DNA of 64,000 nt from Plantago major. Taxonomy: Eukaryota > Streptophyta > Magnoliopsida > Lamiales > Plantaginaceae. The translations under genes and the position numbers were made by a program. Within the stretch, counting starts at the first letter, position 1. Every line of letters begins with the position of its first letter. Below are positions 55,761 through 64,000 of the stretch, piece after piece. Below the pieces are notes generated by a model. The model was not told where the DNA came from and did not search any database. It worked only from the letters and a program-made list of their open reading frames with translations. The stretch covers positions 87,235,050-87,299,049 of the forward strand of contig CM048843.1 in assembly GCA_026545765.1 (NCBI GenBank), written 5' to 3'.

Positions 55761-57144
55761 CAACAAACTCTATCCAAATGGATGCACTTAATGATCGGAT
55801 TAATAATGTTTTAATTTTTACATGGAATATTGTATGAAAGTAAAATTAATTTTTCTTATTTACTATAAAGAAAAATAAGCAATGGTGTCATTTTTATCCC
55901 TAAGCATTGTTTGCCATCAAATAATGAACTAAACATAAATGGAAAGCATTAGGACATGATTAAATTGTGGACAAATGTCATAAATCTAGCAATGCCATTG
56001 AAGATGTCGCATGAAAATTGAAGATCGGGAGTGGAATAGGTCCTGCCGAAGACGAGGGCATGGAATGTATGAATTTTTACCCAAATCTCGACATCTGGGA
56101 TGTCGGATAATTGTCCCAATACTAATTAAAGGGAGGAACAATACTATTCTACCTAATTTTTATGACCAAAGACTTATCTTTAACAAGATTTGAAGGAGTA
56201 GCGGCATTACATAGATCAATCAATTCCACGAACAAAGCTTGTATCAATAAGATATCCAAAAAAGGACAGATTCCTATATGTTCTTCCACAGGACTGAATA
56301 TGGATACCACATTAGTGGAAACTAGGCAACCTCCTTGTTGGTGGCTGACCATACGATTCTCCGAGGTATTCTTACAAAAGTAAGGTCAGTAAAATATAAC
56401 TTATGCATTATAAAGATACCTAAATGGTTGTTTTCTTAGCAAATTCAAGTCTAGATATGTCTTACTGCGCCCAAATTCATGAGATTCAGTCAACTGTATC
56501 AAACACTAGAATAGTAATACACTTTACTTCATATTGAAGATGAATTTATTTTATTAGTGTTAAAAGTTTAAAGCAGGTTATGAAAGATACATGCAGGTTG
56601 AATGATTGTGTATTGGATTAATACCGAATTGTACAACAAAGAGACCCATAAATAGTAGCTGGAAAGAGTAAAAACAAACAACTAAATCCTAGTACTAAAA
56701 TACACAGATTATGCCATTGGTTGTGAACAGTGCCCTCATTTATGGTTGTTTGCTGCTCGTTGCTTCTCTAGCATGTCAATTTCAATACCCCCTCAAGTTG
56801 GATAATAGATGTTAATCATATCTTGCTTGCAAATTTATCAAAGTGTGGCTTGGCTAATACTACTTTGGTAAATATGTATGTTGTTTGCTCCCTTGTAGGT
56901 ATGGAGTATATTAGTCCCCTTCATTGGTATTATAGTTTCTTTTGGAGAGTATAGAACTGTAGAATTAACCAAGTTTTCGGAACTAATGGTGTTTTCAAGC
57001 ATTTAGCAAGGTAATCTAAGTGGGCTGGTACAAAAATCTAGTGCATGCATCTAACAAAGCCTAATAAATTACTCTACAACGGCTGCTTTGCAACAACTAC
57101 CATCACTTCAAAATTCCAAGCATATATTATTTAGCAAACTATTA
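55761..57144. other. No supported gene
   Basis: AT-rich DNA. A 73-codon plus-strand frame (56162-56383) has no family motif. No repeat structure stands out. Confidence 0.55.
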
Positions 57145-58750
57145 GTGCCCGTTTGGTTTGAGGGGTTTTTGGAGATTTTTGTCCGAATACCCTCAATAAT
57201 CCAGTTTGGTTGCCTTTTTGTCGGCCCGAAAAAATGGATTATTTGGAATAATCCAATTTCTCCGGCCCGCCTCAAGCCCTCAAATTTGTACATGAATAAT
57301 TCAATTTCAAATACCTTCTATGAGGAGGTATTTACTTTTGAATTATCTTCTTTCTCGTGAAATGTTTAATTTTATACAAACTTCCCATCAATTACTAAAT
57401 ATGTCATCCCAATTCACATCAATGCACTTTTTTTTTCCTTCCAATTTCCACCTTCCATTTCTTCTTTTATATTTTCTTAGTTTTGCACTCTTTCTTTTTC
57501 ATTTTTTCCGTTTCCTGGTTTCCACCTTCATTTTTTTTTTCCAATGGTTTCCTAGTTTTGCACTATTTCTTTTCATTTTGTACCCCTGTAATATTTATTT
57601 CTCTTTTCTACTCATTTACTCATTAGACCTTTTATACTTTTGTTTTTTGGCGTATCTTATGTATTTACATCAAAATTAATTTTGTTTGTTTAATAGTAGT
57701 ATAGCCAACTTTTTTATAAGAATGATTAAACAAAACAATACTAATAATTAAAAAAATTGGTTAGCGTTGCTTACGAGAATAACGATGATAATTTAGAGTT
57801 GTCGGTTCAAGAACGTTTTTTCTTCATCATTTAAAAAAAAAAATTCTAGCATATTAAATATGTGCAAATTTTGACAGAATATAGGCAGAGTATATATGTG
57901 TTTTGAATACAAAATATGCATCGTTAATTACACATATGTGATTTTTTTTACTTTATATATTATAAAAACAACATTTATATAATTAAAAGTTTGAATTTTT
58001 ATTTGTGCCCTACCTGACCTAAAATCCTGGCTCCGTCACTGACTTTTGCATTTTACTATGCTTTACACTTTTATGTTTAAAATGTAGGAAAATTTATGTT
58101 TAGATGGGATGATAAACATATGCGATGTCGATTTCAATCGCCAAAAATAATTATTCTACGCATGAGATGAAAATATGGGATTATAAATTTCACTCATATG
58201 AAATATCGATCTTATAAGGAAACATATATTTCGTTAAGATAATTATTACACAGATTATAAACAATATCTATAAACTAAAATTTAATGGTCAAATCATATA
58301 AACTCAAAATCGATGCCAAAGTTATCAACAATGGCAATGTAACTATGGATGCAATAATTTCAAAGATTTTCGGATAATTTTGTATACGAAATTCATATGA
58401 TCAAAATTCCAGAATTTCACGATTAAACACGAGAAGGTGGTAAAAATTTGCTCCCCTAAAATTATGTTCATATGTAATTTTCATTAAATCAAATTGAAAA
58501 TCAAACTCGATTTTATACAATAAGTCGAAAAGCATAGAGGTATATCAGTAATTCCACTTTGCTTTATCCTACTGAATAATTCAAAATCAATTCAGAACCA
58601 AACTGGATTTTATTGAAAATAGTTCAATTCGTAGAGTCCAACCAAACAAGATTTTTAGGCGAAAACCCCCAAACATAATCCAATTCCTTAAATGGGCCGA
58701 ATAATCCAATTTTGCAAAATGAAATACCCCTTTTCAAACCAAACGGGCAC
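57145..58750. mobile_element. Non-autonomous Harbinger-type element, 1.6 kb
   Basis: Perfect inverted ends GTGCCCGTTTGGTTTGA (left) and TCAAACCAAACGGGCAC (right), flanked by TTA on both sides (57142-57144 and 58751-58753). Subterminal parts also mirror each other loosely (GGATTATT..AATAATCCAATTT on the left; CCGAATAATCCAATTTTGC on the right). The AT-rich inside has no transposase. TTA and end type point to PIF/Harbinger. Confidence 0.85.
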
Positions 58751-58799
58751 TTAGGTAACACAAGTCACTTCAAAATTTAAGCATAAGACATAAGTCACA

Positions 58800-60336
58800 T
58801 TATACCTCAGGTTCCTCGAATCTTTTGCGTCTTATTCCAAGGAATTTGCATTTCTCTTCTTCGACTACTCCTTTATTGACGAAAACACCATATGGATCAT
58901 AAATTGAGCCCTGATCCTCACTCAAATTATCATGCACATATTGGTTAGACAAATTGACCGGCTTGTCTTCGGGATTCTCGATGCCATAATTGATTGATAC
59001 GGCCATACACGTTGATGAAGCATTACACGCATCTAGAAAATAAAAATGAACGAGCATACTTCAATCATGTATGATGTATCACAAGAAATTAAAATAATAA
59101 AAGATAATGAAAACAAAAGTAAAAAAATGACCTAATAATTTTTTATCCTTCAAAACACACGTCAATACATGCTTTAGGTGTAGACAATAGTCCTACAAAA
59201 TGTTCGATGTTGTCAAATTTAGCATGGAATGCATGATTATCAAGACATGATTGATGGATCAGAAAATTAATGACTATAAAGGATCCATGGATGATTGATA
59301 TTGTTTCGTTGAAGACACCAAAAATTCTTATGGTGTTAACACTAGTGCCTTCTAATGCATTTACTGAAGAACAGAGAAACTATTATCTACAGACATCCAT
59401 CTAGAACAAGCTTCACCCAAAAGTTATCGAAACATCTGCAAATAGTGAAGGATATAGACTGCCTAACAGCTACATTGGATGATATAAAAGATGTTCCCTC
59501 TAGCTTTTCGTTGTCTACAAAAGAAGAAAATGCCAAATTTTGTGGATTTAGGGGATGGTTTGACGTTCATTTTCGGGGACGCAGTGGGAATCCTGCCCAA
59601 CAAGAAATTGAGTTGACAACTGTTCCAGATGAACATGCTGGCACGCATTGGGGTCAACAGTTGTTCCAGAACAGTTTCGTGTAAGATAATATGACAATTA
59701 GCAGTATCTTTTGATCAAACTCTCCAAGTGTGTAAGTTCTTATTCACCATAGAGTTCGAACTTTTTCAAGTAGTAGGTTTCATGCTACAACAATGGCGTA
59801 CACTTTGAGATCAATTACAATGAAGCAGATCTATGTTCCAGAACAGTTTCGTGTAAGATAATATGACAATTAGCAGTATCTTTTGATCAAACTCTCCAAG
59901 TGTGTAAGTTCTTAGTCACCATAGAGTTCGAACTTTTTCAAGTAGTAGGTTTCATGCTACAACAATGGCGTACACTTTGAGATCAATTACAATGAAGCAG
60001 ATCTATGTTGGAACATCACAATGCATAATCCGAAAAGAAGAAGAAGGGATAACATAATAAAACATAGACCCGATGCAAAATCTACATACTTTTACACTAC
60101 AAGAATTTAATTACCTCGGAAGCGAAGTCGTTTTCTCGTCTTCTCTTTCACAAAGTTTGTCTGTTTGAAGAATCTAAATAAAAATGCAAAAATAAAACAC
60201 TAATTAATTCGATAAACCTTGTGCTTCTTATAACCGAAAAGATAAGTAGACTAAAGTGTCATGAGACAAACCTCTGCTCTGGGTTTCTTTCTTCTCCATT
60301 CTCTTGAGTCTTGTAGAATACGGACGAAGTTGTTAC
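58800..60336 (-). CDS. Three-exon gene of unknown function (5' end not located)
   Basis: Exons on the minus strand: 60336-60272 (65 nt), 60173-60115 (59 nt) and 59032-58800. All junctions are GT-AG and one frame runs through: VTTSSVFYKTQENGEE, FFKQTNFVKEKTRKRLRF, then CNASSTCMAVSINYGIENP, VHDNLSEDQGSIYDPYG, CKFLGIRRKRFEEPEV and a stop at 58800. Basic clusters (KTRKRLRFR, RRKRF) alternate with acidic stretches; no domain is recognised. Intron 2 (59033-60114) contains a PRMT fragment on the other strand and a tandem duplication. The last junction could also be a donor (GAG|GTATAA). The first exon may lie near 62200-62480. Coding status rests on phase agreement. Confidence 0.5.
59355..59684 (+). 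pseudogene. Protein arginine methyltransferase C-terminal fragment
   Basis: 109 codons without introns: DIDCLTATLDDIKDV, then FCGFRGWFDVHFRGRSGNPA, QEIELTTVP and AGTHWGQQLF. These are the beta-barrel motifs of PRMTs (FWFDV.F, ELTT.P, THW.Q..F), which place methyl groups on arginines. The methyltransferase Rossmann half is missing, and the frame ends QNSFV just after THWGQQLF, before the domain would finish. It lies antisense within an intron of the gene above. The fusion of normally separate exons hints at a processed or captured copy. Confidence 0.72.
59663..60006. repeat. 172-bp tandem duplication
   Basis: Units 59663-59834 and 59835-60006 start GTTCCAGAACAGTTTCGTG and end ATGAAGCAGATCTAT. 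I see a single difference (CTTATTCACC against CTTAGTCACC). The PRMT fragment's last codons lie in unit one. Very recent. Confidence 0.93.
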
Positions 60337-60469
60337 CTGCTTCAAATATAGGATTATCCATAAAAATGATCAAGTCATGAAATTATATAGGATTTTTATA
60401 CAACTTCCCCAATATACAGATTTACTGAACTGTCTCCACAACTTTCCCAATAAACTCAAAGCTAAAAAT

Positions 60470-62020
60470 ACTAGACAGTATAACGGAGCTAAAAGTACAA
60501 AAACAAAACGAACAGAGACAATTAACCAAAAAATACACCAGACAGAGATTTTATTCTAAGCTTTTAGTAATCAGGTACAGCGACTGGTCGGTCATGATAA
60601 TGCAACAGAGTTATGTAAAGCTGAATTAGAGATCGGTAGGCTGTGACTAAAATCCTCAAAGTGTTTGATAATCTAATTCCAATCGAATATATATTCTCAG
60701 TGCGCCAATAGATTGTAAATAGTTAATCAGTTCAACAAGTGATCATTCCAACTTTCCCAATATACTCAAAAGTCAAAAACCAAGTACTTTAATTCTGTTT
60801 CAATGAAGTACTGGAGATAAATACGAGTACAAGTGCAGAAACATAAACCATATAGCATTTTAGCCTAATGAAAGAGGACATTACAGAACAAGACCACCCT
60901 TGAAACATTCGTCTTACAGAAACCAGCACTGAAATAACTTGCATACACAAACATAAATTGTACTTGATCCCTTCTACTTACATCTTAGATCTAATGCTCA
61001 GTGTGCCAATAGATGATAAAGAGTTAATCAGTTCAGCAAGTGCCCATTCCGACTTCCCCAATATACTCAAAAGCCAATTTGAACATTTATTCGAGGACAC
61101 CAGCTAAGAAAACTGTATTTCTTCATTAATTTGGCTAATTAAGTAATAGCATTAGATATGTACACAAGGTAAGCCTGAATCAACCATAAAAACTCAGCTA
61201 CCTTGGTGATACTTCACGAGCTATGTGCAGCATTAGCCATGAAAGGGCCTAAATAACCATAAACCATATAGCATTTTAGCCACATGAAAGAGCACATTAC
61301 AGGACAGGACCACCCTTGAAACATCCGCCTTACACAAACCAGCACTGAAATAACTTGCACACAAAAATGTACTTAATCCTATTTACTTGCATCTTAAATC
61401 TAACACTCAGTGTGCCAATAGACGATAAATAGTTAATCAGTTCAGCAAGTGATCATTCCAACTTCCCCAATATACTCAGAAGCCAATTTGAACATGTGTT
61501 AGAGGACACCAGCTACGAAAACTGCATTTCTTCATTAATTTGGCTAATTAAGTAATGAAATTATATAGGATTTCTACACAGACTAAGCGTGAATTGCTCA
61601 TAAATTTCAGCTATATTAGTGATACTTCATGCATTAGCCATTAAAGTACTGAATTATAGACAGTATAACAGAGCTAAAAATACAAAAAACAAAACGAAAA
61701 CAGAAAATTAACCACAAAATACACCAGACAGAGATTGTATTCTAAGCTTTCAGTAATCAGGTTCAGTGATTGATCATTCATGATAATGAAACTAGATTTG
61801 ATTTTTACACAAACTAACCTGGATTAACCATAAATCTAAGCTATAATAGTGATACTTCATGAGTTATGTGCATCATTAGCCCTGAAAAGTACTGAATCTA
61901 GAAAGAGCTAAAAATACAAAAACTAAATCAACAGAGATAATTAACCAAAAAATACACCAGAGAGAGATTGTATTCTAAGCTTTCAGTAATCAGGTTCAGG
62001 CTATTGGTAGTTCATAATAT
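60470..62020. repeat. Tandem array of diverged units of about 350-420 bp
   Basis: Blocks recur in order: CAGTG(T/C)GCCAATAGA...TTAATCAGTTCA at about 60698, 60998 and 61408; ATTTCTTCATTAATTTGGC at 61117 and 61528; CACCAGACAGAGATT..ATTCTAAGC at 60536, 61723 and 61959; CATATAGCATTTTAGCC at 60850 and 61266. No ORF is maintained. They lie upstream of the three-exon gene. Confidence 0.8.
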
Positions 62021-62024
62021 GACT

Positions 62025-62309
62025 GTGAAAACCTCACTGTTTGAAATTTGGAACTCCAATCGAATCAATCATCATATTTTAACTATGAAATTCTCAGAGG
62101 AGAGTTTGCCGGAGTAGATTTGGAGATTTGAAATGTAAAATATAGTATTTTACATTTCAAATCTTCAAATATCCCACCGCAATCTCACTGTCTGCTCGGG
62201 CAAATCATACAAGGTACTTCCACCTCTACTCTCCTCTGAGAATTTCATAGTTATAAATATGATGATTGATTCGATTGGAGTTCCAAATTGCAAACACTGA
62301 GGTTTTCAC
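62025..62309. repeat. Long inverted repeat with a nested perfect hairpin
   Basis: The left arm 62025-62104 and right arm 62230-62309 are reverse complements with few mismatches (GTGAAAACCTCA..., CCAATCGAATCAATCATCAT, TTCTCAGAGGAGAG). In the 125-bp spacer, 62124-62164 is a separate 41-bp palindrome with 19-bp perfect arms and a 3-base loop. Transcription either way would give a long double-stranded stem. Confidence 0.9.
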
Positions 62310-62677
62310 CGTTACGAAGAAGCCTGGTTGAGGAAAGGGAAACTTAGGCCGATCGGAAATGGTGGATCTGATGTGAAAAAAGGAGAGGAGGAGAAGGAAG
62401 AAGAAGGAGGAGAAGAGCTGAGGTGTTAGATATGATAGTATTATGTGATATGTGTAGATAGAGTCAGAGCGATAAAAGTTAGGTATAATCGACAGCCTAG
62501 AAATCTTCGCTCCTTGATAAACTTTCCCTCCGCCCCACTTGCCCTTTTTTAACTTCTCAAAATTAACCCAAAAAACTACATGCATAATCTCAAAATATTA
62601 TAGTATTTTCTTTCTCAAACAGAAATAATATACTTCTGAGTTCTAACACATGAGATCAATAGTAAAATATTTATTTA
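62310..62677 (-). other. Leader-like sequence, no supported ORF
   Basis: On the minus strand a CTTCTCCTCC-rich stretch (62370-62420) followed by the inverted-repeat arm looks like a 5' untranslated region or promoter. A 119-codon frame here is compositional. It could be the start of the three-exon gene at 60336. Confidence 0.35.
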
Positions 62678-62901
62678 GCCTTCATTTGGTTTGAGGGAAA
62701 ATAAAAAAAAAATAGGAGAAAATAAGATTTTCCTGGAAAATGTGAGGGAAAAACAAATTTTCTTATTTTGTAGAGATAAATGTATTTTGTATAGATTTTG
62801 ATTAATTTTCCAGGATTTTCTGAGAACTACCAAATGGTGTAAAATAATATTTTCCTCTATTTTTTTATTTTACTCAATTTTCTCTCAAACCAAATAAAGC
62901 C
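62678..62901. mobile_element. Tourist-like MITE, 224 bp
   Basis: Inverted ends GCCTTCATTTGGTTTGAGGG (left) and the reverse complement of the right end GGCTTTATTTGGTTTGAGAG, both flanked by TTA (62675-62677, 62902-62904). Small, AT-rich and non-coding. Confidence 0.82.
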
Positions 62902-64000
62902 TTAATTAATGGTGGAGATGAATCTCCAATAAGACTGTTTGGATCAATTTCAGTTCAATATCAATTCAGATAATTTTGAATGGAGGTTTCGAGTCAAATT
63001 TATTCTAGTGATCGGAAATCGGATCAAGTAGTATCAACAAGCTTAACAAATTGGTGGAATGGGTCAACATCATTACAAAAAGGACAAAATTGAACCAACT
63101 ATGGTTTTTATATTTATTACTACTATATAAATAATTAATTAAAAATAAAAGAAAATTGAAAAATAAAAATACTTTTGGGCCAGCTTTAGGTTTAAAGTTG
63201 GATAGAGCCATTGGGCTGGGGCCCGCTCAGCATAGCGGCTCTAACGACGAGATCACGAGAATAAATACCCGTCGCGGGTGCGAAGGGTCTTGTTGGCCAG
63301 TCTGTGGGACTAGTCGGTCGATCTAAGTGGATGGTGCATGTTGGTCGAGTTACGTCGCTGGTAAACCAGGTCCAAGACAAGATCGAACTTGTTGAATTGT
63401 CATCTGTACATGGTGAGTTTGAAGAGAAGGTTGGACGATAGAAAAAAAAATGAAGGAAGAAATTCAAGTTGTCGTAGGTTGGAAACTTGGAATACGATTT
63501 CCTTCGACTTTGTAAATTTATAGGAGAAGTATGCGCAAACACCTGTTATACTTAATTAAGCATAAGTACATGGTCGTTAAAACTATAACAAATTGAACCC
63601 CCACCTTTAGCTAAAGTTTAACACATTAAGCCCATCTGTAAAGTTTTTCAATGAACTTCCAAGTCTTACAATTCGTTTATGATTTGTAAATTATAAAGAA
63701 AACAAATATAAGCTCCAATCTATGTTAAGCTCTATAGTCAAAGCTTTGATAGTATATTCTTTGCCTTGATTTTTTTAACATTTGAGATTTATATGTAAAT
63801 TTACAGATGGTGATGAATTTAATGTTGGGGTGAATTTCATATAACTGCGGGTGTATAGTGTATCGAAGATGGATATCTGGAACACAACATAAAGAACAAA
63901 ACAATATTTATACTGTTGAGCGAAGGCTTGGCCTATTTCCTTAAGACTTTATTTGTCCCGCTCTAGTGCTCACGGTTTACGTAACAAATAGTCTCCCAAG
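62902..64000. other. No supported gene
   Basis: AT-rich except for a GC-richer island at 63215-63420. A 116-codon minus-strand frame (63192-63542) there has no recognised motif. Nothing else seen. Confidence 0.5.

Noticed and set aside
62226-62585. 119-codon minus-strand ORF
   Set aside because: It runs through the inverted-repeat arm and a CTTCTCC tract; more likely a leader than a protein.
63192-63542. 116-codon minus-strand ORF in the GC-richer island
   Set aside because: No motif or splice context; composition explains the frame.

Overview
The window is nuclear DNA of a flowering plant, most likely a eudicot. It holds fragments of plant genes (PP2A B' subunit, UPL3-type HECT ligase, F-box protein, PRMT, cystatin-like and DUF6598-like proteins) with plant-type introns, AT-rich spacers with long (TA)n tracts, and nested LTR retrotransposons and TTA-flanked Harbinger elements. 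The species cannot be fixed from the sequence. Almost nothing here is an intact host gene: the region is a transposon graveyard with degraded gene tails between the elements. No tRNA, rRNA or CRISPR was recognised.

Layout. 1-1981: CACTA-type repeats and a LINE-like ORF1 remnant. 1982-9626: a complete-looking minus-strand Copia element of Sirevirus type, with two LTRs of about 0.95 kb and a perfect 5-bp target duplication (GTATT). Its internal domain order is scrambled. 9632-22720: a segmental duplication. Each copy carries the 3' end of a PP2A B' gene on the plus strand and a DUF6598-like gene on the minus strand. Between the copies lie a deleted CACTA element, an LTR-like remnant, and an F-box pseudogene split by a Harbinger element with a TTA duplication. 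24111-29640: the last five exons of a UPL3-like gene (one nonsense codon), a LINE 3' end with poly(A), and cystatin-like exons. 30150-32090: a 1.9-kb array built on the motif GAAACTAAC.

32091-50875: a minus-strand Ty3/Gypsy element of Tat/Grande-like organisation. It has a 3' LTR, plus-strand (antisense) ORFs with their own TATA boxes, then integrase, RNase H, RT, protease and gag. Its 5' LTR is missing. Its integrase is split by a nested 5.9-kb Athila-like element (39839-45699, target duplication CTTGT) that keeps only gag and protease. 50876-55760: a plus-strand Copia element lacking its gag end, with a 3' LTR. 55761-64000: a 1.6-kb non-coding Harbinger-type element, a three-exon minus-strand gene of unknown function whose intron holds a PRMT fragment, several tandem duplications, a long inverted repeat and a 224-bp MITE.

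The elements form a relative timetable. The Tat element was hit by the Athila-like element and abuts the second Copia; Harbinger hit the F-box gene; the Sirevirus sits at a LINE/PP2A-fragment junction. The items most worth a second look are the antisense transcription units inside the Tat element, the scrambled Sirevirus with dispersed palindromes, the GAAACTAAC array with an embedded hairpin, and the long inverted repeat at 62025-62309.
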